Source: an uncultured Ruminococcus sp. (GTDB taxonomy: Bacteria; Bacillota; Clostridia; Oscillospirales; Acutalibacteraceae). From it: a stretch of 27,224 nt of DNA. Shown here in pieces: positions 13,867-22,682 of this stretch; positions within the stretch are counted from its first letter, which is position 1, and each line of letters begins with the position of its first letter. The DNA lies in contig CALBHM010000464.1 of assembly GCA_937892835.1 (NCBI GenBank), forward strand, positions 1 to 27,224, in the 5' to 3' direction. The notes beneath the pieces are model-generated. The model was not told the DNA's origin, made no database searches, and worked only from the letters and a program-made list of their open reading frames with translations. Both the position numbers and the translations under genes were made by a program.

Positions 13867-14508
13867 TCAGGCTCTTGCAGCCTTGATGTTGGCAACAAAT
13901 TTCTTTGCAGTCTCTGTTATAAGCTTATAGTCGCCTGTTTTTGCACCTGCCGTCAATGATGAACCTGCTCCGACGGCAACCGCACCTGCCTTTATCCATT
14001 CGCCGACGTTATCGGCATTAACTCCGCCCGTCGGCATCATCTTGGCATATGGGATCGGGCCGAGGATATCCTTGATTATCTTAGGACCGAAAAGATCTCC
14101 GGGGAAAATTTTGAGAATATCCGCACCGTTTTCCATCGCCGTTACAGCTTCACGAACAGACATAACGCCGGGCATCATCGGCACTCTGTAACGGTTGCAC
14201 ATCTTTAGCGTTTCAAGATCAAGATACGGACTGACGATATACTGTGCTCCGCTGAGCATTGCGATTCTTGCCGTTGCAGCATCCATAACTGTGCCTGCAC
14301 CCAATATTATGTCCTTGGGGTCGTATTTATATGAGAGTGTTTCGATAACTCTGTCCGCATGGGGAACGCTGAATGTCAGCTCGATTGCCGCAACTCCGCC
14401 CTCCATGCAGGCGTCAACAATTCTTTCTGCCTTATCGGCACTTTCGGCTCGGACAACGGCAACAATGCCGCAATCCTGAATTCTCATAAGAATGTTTTCT
14501 TTATCCAT
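13867..14508 (-). CDS. eda: 2-keto-3-deoxy-6-phosphogluconate / 4-hydroxy-2-oxoglutarate aldolase
   Basis: 213 residues, class I aldolase TIM barrel, the last step of hexuronate degradation: KDPG is cleaved to pyruvate and glyceraldehyde-3-phosphate in the cytoplasm. The Schiff-base lysine is Lys133 in DILKIFPGD, the catalytic glutamate is Glu43 in AAIELTF, and GAGTV (70-74) and MMPTGGVN are the phosphate/substrate-binding loops. Length is normal. GGAGGG precedes the ATG with good spacing; the GH106-like gene ends 11 bp upstream. The position behind kdgK and uxuAB fits the pathway exactly. Confidence 0.95.
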   Translation of the reverse strand: MDKENILMRIQDCGIVAVVRAESADKAERIVDACMEGGVAAIELTFSVPHADRVIETLSYKYDPKDIILGAGTVMDAATARIAMLSGAQYIVSPYLDLETLKMCNRYRVPMMPGVMSVREAVTAMENGADILKIFPGDLFGPKIIKDILGPIPYAKMMPTGGVNADNVGEWIKAGAVAVGAGSSLTAGAKTGDYKLITETAKKFVANIKAARA

Positions 14509-14519
14509 AATACCCTCCG

Positions 14520-17500
14520 TTAATTATCAATTTTCGGCGCAGAAAGTATTCCCACACGTCTGAGAACATATTCGTTGCTCCAGTTGCACTTCTTACTTCT
14601 CCATGCGTCCGGTCCGTGCCAAGGCTCTGCCTCATTGACAAGGTGAAGCGGACCGAAGGTGTTGTAGCGGTGAGTGTAAAGCGTCATTTCAACATCATGC
14701 TCGCCGTCGGAAAGTCCGTCAACGCCGAGTATATACGGCGGATAGATAATATCGCCCTTTTCCTCACCGTCAACCCTGACGGAAATCATTGCACCCCTGT
14801 ACCATGAAGTGCAGATATTCATTTTTCCGTTTTCGGCTGTTGCCTTGAATTTATATGTAATATTGTCGCCGTAGAACGGGAAGCCCTGTCTTGTTATGTC
14901 GCCGAAGCCGATTTTTTCGGGCATAGCGACAACTGTTTTCTCCGTTCCTGTGACCTTAACACCGAAATCGCCGAGAATAAATACGCTCTCTATGTCCGTC
15001 TTTTCGCCGTAAGCGTAGGTCATTTCAAGCGTGTTTTTACCCTTGATAATATCGGGAAGCTTAACCTTGAAAATCGAAATATCAACATAGTTGCCGCAAA
15101 GCTCTTTTGTTACTTCATGACCGTTAAAAGCAATTCTTTCAAGCCTATCAGGCTCCTCAAATGCAAGCTCGGCACCGCTGTAATCAATCTCACTGTCAAA
15201 GGTGAAGCGAAGCGTAAGCTTGTCCACAGGGGGGATATCGCCCGAAACCCACGGCTGTACTATCGAACCGCCACGAAGCGGAAGTCCGAGCCTCTCACGG
15301 CAAACATTATCAAGACGGAGAATTTCTTCCTCGGGGGAAAACTCGCCCTCGCCTGAAAGCTTGAACTCCGCCATATCGAGCAGAAGCACGTTCTTTCCGT
15401 CAAGCTCATAGTCAACCAAGCCGACAACCGACTTACCCTCGGGAGCGTCGCAATTTTCTTCACTTTCTGCCGAATTTGTTTTGCCGTCGGTCAGCTTTAT
15501 AAGGAGCGAATCATAGCCGTAAAGCTTATGAGAAATAACAGTCTTTCCGTTAACATATGAAGCACTGAGCGGAGTAATTTCGCCGCTTTGCGTGTCATAG
15601 AGCTCGGGAATATACTCGCCGCCAACCGTGATTTTTATGTCACTGCCGTAGTCGATATCCTTGTTTTTCGGCTCGGCATCGTGGCAGATGAAAAGCCATT
15701 CGCAGTCATTGTCACGGCGAAGCTGGTAGATGAGATTATCCGTCAGTCTGCCGTTGGCATATCTCAAAGTAACCGTTCTGTCATCTTCAAGTGCATTTAG
15801 AAGCGAAGCTCTCGAAAAATCAATTCTTGTACTTCTCTCAAACAGCCTTTTGCTCTCGTCGGACTCTACAGCGTCGCAAAGATAAGGTGCATCACCCATA
15901 AAAATGAGCTTGCCGCCGTTTTTGCCGAAATCCGAAAGCCGTTCAATCGTAGTAGAACGCAGCGTCTCGCATCCGGGAACGATAACGGCATCATATTCCA
16001 TCTTGCCGACTCTGAGCGGATTTGAACCCTTCTCGCAAAGCGACGGAAGGAGCGACTCAGAGATATAATCGAAATCTATACTGCCCTCGAGCAACCAATT
16101 TGTAACGTTATCAAATCTTTCGTCAAGGCTTTCACGCAAAACGGCTGTCTTGTCGTTCGGTCCCCAATGAAGCCAAAAGCTCTCGATCGGGTGAATAACG
16201 GCAACCTTGACAACCGGCTTACCCCTCGTCAGAGCCGTGTTGAGCCTTGCAAAGTGATCCTCGACAACCGAGAATTTTTTATACCACGGCGACTGATACG
16301 AGATAGAAGCCGGATAGTCACGCTTCGCCTCGCCGCCCATTGCATACCACGAAAGGTGCGGAACTCTGACCGTTACGCCGAGAGCTGCCTGCCAGTCGCC
16401 CTGATGCTTATAGGTTCTGAAATCACAGTCCCATGCCGTTACGCCGTAAAGCTCGGAGAGCATACCCTCATAGCCGAACTGATGAACCGCCGACTGTGCC
16501 TGCTTTGCCGTTGTGAACTCATGATTGTTACAAAGCATATCAATGCCGGGGATATCAAAGCCCCTGTAGGAACGCATAGCCTCACCGAGTGCGGCGCACT
16601 GACTGCGAAGCGTCGGTTCCTCCATCATGTGTCCTGTCAAAGCAATGCCGTTTTTACGGCACCATGAGCCGATATTGTCGGCAAAGGAGCTTGAGAAAAG
16701 CTCGGATATAAAATCATGATATCTGTATCTGTGCACGGACGGCTTGCTCTCGGGCAAATCCCAGAAAAGCTCGGGAAGCGTTGCGTAAATATCCGCACCG
16801 TAGGCCTTTTCGTAAAGCTCGGGGACCTTGTCCGTCCACGGCATTATCATGTCCATTTTATCAAAGGAATTGTTCATGACCGCCTTATGAGTGAACTGCG
16901 GCTCGTCCGTAAAAATTGCAGGAACGGTCTTGTCGAACTCGTCACCTGTGCACTTTTTGTATTTTTCGTGAGTAATTTCAACGAACCGGTCAACTGCGTC
17001 CTTTGAAAGCGTATCGGCATATGTCTTGCCGTTAAACCAATCGGACTCGCCGATTATCTCCATAAATGCGTACCATTTAGTGCCCTCGGCTTCGTCGTCC
17101 TCGCCTATTCGCTTATAGGACAACAGATATCCGTCCTTGTCAAGTACAACGTCATAGCAGGCAAGCAATTTTCCGTTGTTAGTTCTGCCTGCGCTGACCT
17201 CAACGGATTTCTTAGCCTCGGCAGTCTTGAACGGGGTGAAAAGAAGATATCTCGCCCTGTAGCGTTCGTCCTCGGTTACATATCCGCCTGCCGCTCCCGA
17301 CGGCCATCTGTCCTCATCATAGAGCCATGCGAGCATTTTCTCACTCTTAGCCTTGTCAACACAGTTTCTTATGAGCTGCATATATTCATCGCTAAGATAT
17401 TTATTTTTAAGTCCCGTTCTGACGTGCATGTGGAATCCGCCGAAGCCCATTTCATTGAAAATTTCGATCTGTCTTTCAAGCTCGTCCTTTTCAAGTCGGC

Positions 17501-17597
17501 TGTTCCACGCCCAGAACGGAGTTCCTCTGTATTCGCTTGTCGGATTTTTGAAAAGCTCATTTGAAAGCTTTTTTTCGCCGTTTTTCTTATATAACAT
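14520..17597 (-). CDS. Large glycoside hydrolase, GH106-like (putative alpha-L-rhamnosidase)
   Basis: 1025 residues from the chosen start. The N-terminal part reads FKNPTSEYRGTPFWAWN, then GFGGFHMHVRTGL, YLSDEYMQLI, and AWLYDEDRWPSGAAGG: the pattern of the GH106/PF17132 family, a (beta/alpha)8 barrel followed by beta-sandwich domains (here about 650-1025, with IVQPWVSGDIPP and WHGPDAWRSKKCNWSNEYVLR). Characterised GH106 enzymes release alpha-L-rhamnose from pectic or arabinogalactan-type glycans. No signal peptide is present, so it probably acts on imported oligosaccharides in the cytoplasm. The frame is open 39 nt further upstream, but that would overlap kdgK; the ATG at 17597 has GAGG 7 bp before it and lies 13 bp after the kdgK stop. 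The family assignment is by motif reading; substrate specificity is inferred only. Confidence 0.8.
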   Translation of the reverse strand: MLYKKNGEKKLSNELFKNPTSEYRGTPFWAWNSRLEKDELERQIEIFNEMGFGGFHMHVRTGLKNKYLSDEYMQLIRNCVDKAKSEKMLAWLYDEDRWPSGAAGGYVTEDERYRARYLLFTPFKTAEAKKSVEVSAGRTNNGKLLACYDVVLDKDGYLLSYKRIGEDDEAEGTKWYAFMEIIGESDWFNGKTYADTLSKDAVDRFVEITHEKYKKCTGDEFDKTVPAIFTDEPQFTHKAVMNNSFDKMDMIMPWTDKVPELYEKAYGADIYATLPELFWDLPESKPSVHRYRYHDFISELFSSSFADNIGSWCRKNGIALTGHMMEEPTLRSQCAALGEAMRSYRGFDIPGIDMLCNNHEFTTAKQAQSAVHQFGYEGMLSELYGVTAWDCDFRTYKHQGDWQAALGVTVRVPHLSWYAMGGEAKRDYPASISYQSPWYKKFSVVEDHFARLNTALTRGKPVVKVAVIHPIESFWLHWGPNDKTAVLRESLDERFDNVTNWLLEGSIDFDYISESLLPSLCEKGSNPLRVGKMEYDAVIVPGCETLRSTTIERLSDFGKNGGKLIFMGDAPYLCDAVESDESKRLFERSTRIDFSRASLLNALEDDRTVTLRYANGRLTDNLIYQLRRDNDCEWLFICHDAEPKNKDIDYGSDIKITVGGEYIPELYDTQSGEITPLSASYVNGKTVISHKLYGYDSLLIKLTDGKTNSAESEENCDAPEGKSVVGLVDYELDGKNVLLLDMAEFKLSGEGEFSPEEEILRLDNVCRERLGLPLRGGSIVQPWVSGDIPPVDKLTLRFTFDSEIDYSGAELAFEEPDRLERIAFNGHEVTKELCGNYVDISIFKVKLPDIIKGKNTLEMTYAYGEKTDIESVFILGDFGVKVTGTEKTVVAMPEKIGFGDITRQGFPFYGDNITYKFKATAENGKMNICTSWYRGAMISVRVDGEEKGDIIYPPYILGVDGLSDGEHDVEMTLYTHRYNTFGPLHLVNEAEPWHGPDAWRSKKCNWSNEYVLRRVGILSAPKIDN

Positions 17598-17610
17598 AAA
17601 ACGTCCTCGC

Positions 17611-18708
17611 TTATCTTTGTACTCTTGCGCCTGCACCGCCGATTATTCTTTCAACCTCGGCCTTGGTCGCCATTGAAGTGTCGCCCGGGGTGGTCATGGC
17701 AAGCGCACCGTGAGCCACGCCGTAATTGACCGCCGCCTGCGGATCGCACGTTTCCATAAGTCCGTAAATCAGACCCGAAGCGAAGCTGTCGCCGCCGCCG
17801 ACACGGTCGTAAATTTCAAGACCCTTTAAATCAAGTCCGTTATAGACCTTGCCGTCCGCCCAGCATATTGCGCTCCAGTCATTAACTGTGGCAGTTTTGA
17901 CTGTTCTGAGTGTCGAAGCCGCAACCTTGAAATTGGGATAAAGCTCAGCGGCCTTTGTCATCATTTTTTTGTAGCCGTCAATATTCAGCTCCTTGAGATT
18001 TTCGTCGTTGCCCTCAACCTCAAGTCCGAGACATGCGGTGAAATCCTCCTCGTTGCCGATCATGACGTCGATATATTTTGCAATCTCCTTGTTGACCTCC
18101 TGAGCCTTCGCCTTGCCGCCGATATCGTTCCAGAGAGACGGGCGGTAATTGAGGTCATAGGAAACTATTGTTCCGTATTTTTTCGCTGTTTTAACAGCTT
18201 CGATAACGACCTTAGCCGTTGTGTCGGAGAGTGCGGCAAAAATTCCGCCGGTGTGAAGCCATCTTACGCCGAGGGTGCCGAAAATGTACTCCCAGTCGAT
18301 ATCACCCTCTTTGAGCTGAGATGCTGCGGTATTTCCTCTGTCGGAAACGCCGAGTGCTCCTCGAATTCCGTAGCCACGCTCGGTAAAGTTCAGTCCGTTT
18401 CTGACCGTCCTTCCGATGCCGTCATATTTTACCCACTTTATAAGTGAGGTATCAACTCCGCCCTGAAGCATAAAATCCTCGACCAGTCTGCCAACCTCGT
18501 TATCGGCAAGAGCCGTTACAGCTGCCGTTTTCAGTCCGAAGCACTTGCGAAGTCCTCTTGCGACGTTGTATTCGCCGCCGCCCTCCCATACTCTGAATGA
18601 GCGTGCGGTTCTTATTCTCGAATCACCGGGGTCAAACCTCAGCATTATCTCTCCGAGGGAAATCATATCAAAGGTGCAATCCTCTTTTTTTCTGAGTTCA
18701 AGCTTCAT
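17611..18708 (-). CDS. kdgK: 2-keto-3-deoxygluconate kinase (PfkB family)
   Basis: 365 residues, ribokinase/PfkB fold. It phosphorylates KDG to KDPG with ATP. FDMISLGEIMLRFDP opens the domain, WEGGGEYNVARGLRK is the first PfkB signature, VSYDLNYRPSLW is the substrate-binding segment typical of KDG kinases, and DRVGGGDSFASGLIYGL contains the catalytic Asp of the GxGD motif. The ATG at 18708 is preferred to the open frame up to 18783 because AAGGAG lies upstream and the extension would overlap the glycosyltransferase gene by 86 bp. Even so, the chosen start overlaps the glycosyltransferase end by 11 bp, indicating translational coupling. Its position between uxuAB and eda supports the KDG role over other sugar kinases. 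Confidence 0.93.
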   Translation of the reverse strand: MKLELRKKEDCTFDMISLGEIMLRFDPGDSRIRTARSFRVWEGGGEYNVARGLRKCFGLKTAAVTALADNEVGRLVEDFMLQGGVDTSLIKWVKYDGIGRTVRNGLNFTERGYGIRGALGVSDRGNTAASQLKEGDIDWEYIFGTLGVRWLHTGGIFAALSDTTAKVVIEAVKTAKKYGTIVSYDLNYRPSLWNDIGGKAKAQEVNKEIAKYIDVMIGNEEDFTACLGLEVEGNDENLKELNIDGYKKMMTKAAELYPNFKVAASTLRTVKTATVNDWSAICWADGKVYNGLDLKGLEIYDRVGGGDSFASGLIYGLMETCDPQAAVNYGVAHGALAMTTPGDTSMATKAEVERIIGGAGARVQR

Positions 18709-19714
18709 TGCGGATATTCTCCTTTTTTCTGCTTTTATAAAAGTCAAACATTGTCGGATCCTGTATCGCTCTTGCAAGCTCATAGACAGGACGTGAATAG
18801 AAGAACACTGTGAACGATATTTTTATAATCAAAGAAATGTCCCTGTTTCTTTGGAAATCCTTTATCCACTTTTTACCTATTCGTTTCGACTCCGACAAAA
18901 CCTCTTTTTCGCATTTTGTTCCTATCGCCTGCGTTCTGTTATAAAAAATCGACTGAAACAGATATTGCAGACAGTATTTTTTCAAAAATGAATTTGATGA
19001 ATTCTTCAGCCTTTCACAAAGCATATCAAATGAATATGTCATCGTGAAACGCTTCATTGTAAATCTTGATGTGACCGTCGAATTCGGTCTGTTGAGATAA
19101 TAATACAGCTCGGCATCTATACACCTCACCGTTATACCCTTATCGAGCAATGTTATGATGTAATAAGCGTCCTCACCGTTTGATATGCCGATTGGGAAGC
19201 TGCTTTGGCGAGCCGTCTCGGCTTTGAAGATTTTTCCCCAGACGGACTTGCCCATACATCTGTTTGTGCTGTTGTCAAAAAGCTCCTCAACTGTTGCGTC
19301 ATGCGCCTTGCACTCGGTAATCGGCCGCATTTTTTCATCCGTATTCGGCGTGTAAAATTCGTGCGCACAAACCATGTCACAGTTTGATTCTTCAATCTCC
19401 TTAACGAACAGCTCGACCGCCTGATAATGAAGATAGTCGTCGCCGTCAACGAACATAATATAATCCCCGCTTGCAATCTCAAGGCCGTGATTTCGAGCCA
19501 CGGAAACGCCTGCGTTATCATGGTAAAAATACTTCACCCTGCTATCCGAAGCGGCATAGCTTTTTATAATCTCCGCACTTTTATCCGTGCTTCCGTCATC
19601 AACGCAGATAATTTCAAAATTCTCATAGGTCTGAGCAACAATGCTTTTGAGACAATTTTCTATGTATTTTTCGAGATTGTATACAGGAACAATTATGCTG
19701 ACAAGACCTGACAT
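18698..19714 (-). CDS. Family 2 glycosyltransferase
   Basis: 338 residues. A GT-A fold is shown by VSIIVPVYNLEKYIENCLKSI-type opening (5-25), CVDDGSTD (38-44), and the metal-binding DGDD (90-93); the ARNHGLEIASGDYIMF segment between them is typical of EpsH/WcaA-like transferases. The C-terminal 120 residues are Lys/Arg and aromatic rich and probably membrane-associated, without a clear transmembrane helix. It would transfer a sugar to a cell-surface glycan precursor. It begins 15 bp after the uxuB stop with a weak GGGGTGATG-type ribosome binding site, and its end overlaps the kdgK start. A biosynthetic transferase inside a catabolic operon is unusual; donor and acceptor are unknown. Confidence 0.92.
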   Translation of the reverse strand: MSGLVSIIVPVYNLEKYIENCLKSIVAQTYENFEIICVDDGSTDKSAEIIKSYAASDSRVKYFYHDNAGVSVARNHGLEIASGDYIMFVDGDDYLHYQAVELFVKEIEESNCDMVCAHEFYTPNTDEKMRPITECKAHDATVEELFDNSTNRCMGKSVWGKIFKAETARQSSFPIGISNGEDAYYIITLLDKGITVRCIDAELYYYLNRPNSTVTSRFTMKRFTMTYSFDMLCERLKNSSNSFLKKYCLQYLFQSIFYNRTQAIGTKCEKEVLSESKRIGKKWIKDFQRNRDISLIIKISFTVFFYSRPVYELARAIQDPTMFDFYKSRKKENIRNEA

Positions 19715-19729
19715 TTCATCACCCCAGAT

Positions 19730-20581
19730 TTATACTCCCGAATATGCGTTAAAGCCGCCGTCAACGGCAATAGTTGTGCCGGTTACAAAACCGGAGTATT
19801 CCTTGTCGCAAAGGAAAAGCAAAGCGCCTGAAAGCTCCTCGGGCTTACCGAAGCGACCCATCGGAGTTGCGGCAAGAATTTTGCCCGTTCTCGCAGTCGG
19901 TGCGCCGTCGGGATTCCATAATAAGTCCTTATTCTGCTTCGTTGAGAAAAATCCCGGTGCAATGGCATTGACTCTGATGCCCATATCGGCAAAATGTACT
20001 GCCATAAACTGCGTGAAGTTTGCAACCGCCGCCTTCGCCGCAGAATATGCCGGAATCTTCGTCAGCGGACGGAAAGCGTTCATCGAGGTTATCATAACAA
20101 TACAGCTGTCATCTTTCTCCGCCATGTCACGAGCAAAAATCTGCGTAGGAATAAGTGTTCCGAGGAAGTTGAGATTGAAAACAAACGATATTCCCTCAGG
20201 ATCAAGGTCAAAGAAGGTTTTTACATTCTCGTCCTTTTCAACAAGGTCGATTTTTTCAAGCGTTTCCTTTGTCGTCGTGCCCTTTGGGTTGTTTCCGCCT
20301 GCACCGTTAAGGAGAATATCGCATGTGCCGAGCTTTTCGGCAACAATATCTCTCGCCATTTTCATGCTCTCGGGTTCAAGCACGTTACAGCCGACCGCAA
20401 TAGCCGTGCCGCCGTTTGCGTTTATTTCATCGGCAACCTTTTTTGCCGCTTCTTCGTTAAGGTCAAGCACGGCAACCTTTACGCCCTGCTCGGCAAGAGT
20501 TTTGGCAAAGCCGGAGCAGAGCACTCCGCCGCCACCTGTTATAACCGCTACTTTTCCGTTAAGACTTTCATGCTTAGTCAT
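19730..20581 (-). CDS. uxuB: Fructuronate reductase / D-mannonate oxidoreductase (SDR type)
   Basis: 283 residues, classical short-chain dehydrogenase. The cofactor motif TGGGGVLCSGFA lies near residues 15-26, the NGAGGN segment near 90-95, Ser/Tyr/Lys catalytic residues lie in MITSMNAF and PAYSAAKAAVANF, and the C-terminus ends TGTTIAVDGGFNAYSGV. It reduces D-fructuronate to D-mannonate. This is the SDR form found in Bacillus and Clostridia, not the long-chain UxuB of E. coli. The insertion TTTKETLEKIDLVEKDENVKTFFDL after NGAGGN is usual for this subgroup. The start at 20581 has GGAG upstream and lies 4 bp after the uxuA stop; upstream in-frame codons fall within uxuA. Confidence 0.9.
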   Translation of the reverse strand: MTKHESLNGKVAVITGGGGVLCSGFAKTLAEQGVKVAVLDLNEEAAKKVADEINANGGTAIAVGCNVLEPESMKMARDIVAEKLGTCDILLNGAGGNNPKGTTTKETLEKIDLVEKDENVKTFFDLDPEGISFVFNLNFLGTLIPTQIFARDMAEKDDSCIVMITSMNAFRPLTKIPAYSAAKAAVANFTQFMAVHFADMGIRVNAIAPGFFSTKQNKDLLWNPDGAPTARTGKILAATPMGRFGKPEELSGALLFLCDKEYSGFVTGTTIAVDGGFNAYSGV

Positions 20582-20585
20582 AATA

Positions 20586-21656
20586 TCACTCCGATTTTTT
20601 GTTCTTTGCGACCGCTTCCCACAGTCCGTTGAGATATGCGCAGCCGAGCGCACGATCATATAGTCCGTAGCCGGGTCGTGCAACCTCGCCCCAAATCATT
20701 CGTCCGTGGTCCGGTCTGACATAGCCGTCAAAGCCAACCTCCTGCAGGGTCTTGACTATCTCGTACATATCAAGGCTTCCATCCGAGGAAAGATGGGAGG
20801 TCTCATTGAACCAGCTGTCTCTTATTTTTACGTTTCTCAGGTGAGCGAAATAAATCCTGTCGCCCACTTCTCTTATCATCGCCGGCAGGTCGTTTTCCGC
20901 ACTCGCTCCGAGAGAGCCGGTGCAGAACGTCAGTCCGTTATACGGCGAATCGACAAGAGAAAGAAAACGTCTTATATCTTCAATATTTTTTATGATTCTC
21001 GGCAATCCGAAAATATCCCACGGCGGATCGTCGGGGTGAATCGCCATTTTAACATCACATTTCTCACAAACGGGAATAATTTCTTCAAGGAAATGCTTGA
21101 GATTTCTCCACATATCCTCATGTGTGATGTTTTTGTATTTTTGGAACAGCTCTTTTATCTCGCCCATGCGCTCAGTTTCCCAGCCGGGCATTGCATAGCC
21201 GTTCGAGTTATCGTCAATCTCCTTGAACATATCCTCAGGACTTTTGCCCTCAACCTGCTTACCGTTATAGCAAAGGCAGGTTGCGCCGTTGCCCATATCC
21301 ATTGCAAGGTCGGTTCTTGTCCAGTCAAAAACGGGCATGAAATTATAGCAAATTACCTTTACTCCCGCCTTTGAAAGATTTCGGATACACTCCTTATAGT
21401 TTTCGATATATTTATCGGCGTCGCTGTCGCCGAGCTTTATGCTCTCATGCACATTGACGCTCTCTATACATTCCATTGTAAGGCCTGCCGCTTCAATCTC
21501 CTTTTTCATATCAAGTATCATTTCAAGCGGCCATACTTCGCCCGCCGGCAGAGTATGCAACGCAGGCACAACACCTACCACACCGGGCACCTGACGAATC
21601 TGTTCGAGCGAAACGGTGTCCTTACCGTCACCGAACCATCGCATTGTCATCTGCAT
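20586..21656 (-). CDS. uxuA: Mannonate dehydratase
   Basis: 356 residues, TIM-barrel enzyme that dehydrates D-mannonate to 2-keto-3-deoxygluconate. Diagnostic segments are MRWFGDGKDTVSLEQIRQVPGV at the N-terminus, VCYNFMPVFDWTRTDL-type (about 105-117), MAIHPDDPPWDIFGLPRI (a metal and substrate loop) and YFAHLRNVK, all expected of UxuA. Length is normal. GAGGTGA precedes the ATG and overlaps the end of the Gfo/Idh/MocA gene (4-bp gap). No uxaC (glucuronate isomerase) is in the window, so fructuronate must come from elsewhere or from another route in this operon. Confidence 0.97.
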   Translation of the reverse strand: MQMTMRWFGDGKDTVSLEQIRQVPGVVGVVPALHTLPAGEVWPLEMILDMKKEIEAAGLTMECIESVNVHESIKLGDSDADKYIENYKECIRNLSKAGVKVICYNFMPVFDWTRTDLAMDMGNGATCLCYNGKQVEGKSPEDMFKEIDDNSNGYAMPGWETERMGEIKELFQKYKNITHEDMWRNLKHFLEEIIPVCEKCDVKMAIHPDDPPWDIFGLPRIIKNIEDIRRFLSLVDSPYNGLTFCTGSLGASAENDLPAMIREVGDRIYFAHLRNVKIRDSWFNETSHLSSDGSLDMYEIVKTLQEVGFDGYVRPDHGRMIWGEVARPGYGLYDRALGCAYLNGLWEAVAKNKKSE

Positions 21657-21660
21657 AAAA

Positions 21661-22674
21661 TCACCTCTTTCCGAGAATTACTTCTTCTCCGCTTTCGGAG
21701 GACTCATAAATCGCCGCAATTTCCTCAACAGACTTGCCGCCCTCATGAGAATCTATCGGGAAATGACTTCCCGAGGCTATACAATCATAAAAATCATGTA
21801 TCAATGCCTCATGTCCGCCGCCCCAGTAATCCTTACCTCTTGCAACATCATTTTCCGTGCTGAGAAATTCAATTTCGCCGTCTTTGTGAATAACACAGGC
21901 ATTGTCTCCCTCAACTCGGAGCGTCGCTCTCTCGCAGAAAATATCAATTATAGGTTTTGCATTAAGGCTGAACGCCGTCGTTGCGTCATAAAGACCAATC
22001 ACGCCGTTTTCGTAAACGAACCTTGCGTGAGCAGTGTCCTCAACCTCGATAACATCCCTCAAATGGTCGTTGGCAACATGGCCGGTTACACTGAAAACAT
22101 TACTGCCGACAAGATATCGAAGCAGATCCTGCGTGTGTATTCCTTGATTTATAACAACTCCGCCACCCTCTTTTTTGAGGGTTCCGTGCCAATCGTCGGA
22201 ATAGTAATCCTCGTTTCTGCACCACTGGACAACAGCTCTTGCACCCTTGATTGCACCGTATTTTCCTGTTTCAAGCACATTTTTGACCGCTCTCACGGAC
22301 GGATTATAACGGTTCTGGAAGCAAACGCCGTACTCATGCGTGCTCATAAGTTGAGCCATGCGGATTTTTGCAAGCTCCTCCCTGTTCATTGCACACGGCT
22401 TCTCACAAAGGACATGGATATCCCTCGAAAGAGCCTCGACCGACATTTCAACATGAAGATAATGCGGAGTACAAATATGCACAGCGTCGGGATGATCCTC
22501 ATTAAGCATTTTTATGTAGTCATAATATGCCTTGCAGCCGTATTTTTCGGCAGCCTTGTCCGCCTTTTCTTCAACAATATCGGCGACAGATGAAATCTCA
22601 ATCCCCTCCATGGAGTTAAGTATCTCCAAATGAACCTGCGCTATATTGCCGCAGCCTATAACAGAAACCCTCAT
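21661..22674 (-). CDS. Gfo/Idh/MocA family oxidoreductase
   Basis: 337 residues. The N-terminal Rossmann domain has VIGCGNIAQVH (5-15) and the conserved EKP motif in VLCEKPCAMN (about 93-102). The C-terminal alpha/beta domain has GGVVINQGIHTQDLLRYL with the conserved His that acts in catalysis in this family. Members oxidise or reduce a sugar hydroxyl with NAD(P). The substrate is unknown; the operon suggests a sugar or sugar acid upstream of mannonate/KDG. It is distinct in sequence from the oxidoreductase half of the fusion protein encoded 8 bp upstream, so it is not a simple tandem duplicate. An AGGTG-type ribosome binding site precedes the ATG. Confidence 0.9.
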   Translation of the reverse strand: MRVSVIGCGNIAQVHLEILNSMEGIEISSVADIVEEKADKAAEKYGCKAYYDYIKMLNEDHPDAVHICTPHYLHVEMSVEALSRDIHVLCEKPCAMNREELAKIRMAQLMSTHEYGVCFQNRYNPSVRAVKNVLETGKYGAIKGARAVVQWCRNEDYYSDDWHGTLKKEGGGVVINQGIHTQDLLRYLVGSNVFSVTGHVANDHLRDVIEVEDTAHARFVYENGVIGLYDATTAFSLNAKPIIDIFCERATLRVEGDNACVIHKDGEIEFLSTENDVARGKDYWGGGHEALIHDFYDCIASGSHFPIDSHEGGKSVEEIAAIYESSESGEEVILGKR

Positions 22675-22682
22675 AAAACACC

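Noticed and set aside
19641..20663. A 340-residue open frame on the plus strand
   Set aside because: It lies antisense to uxuB and the start of the glycosyltransferase gene; the translation is Ser/Pro/Arg rich without any domain, and no ribosome binding site precedes it. A shadow of real coding sequence.
21616..22593. A 325-residue open frame on the plus strand
   Set aside because: Antisense to the Gfo/Idh/MocA gene, which has clear motifs; low-complexity translation without a recognisable fold.
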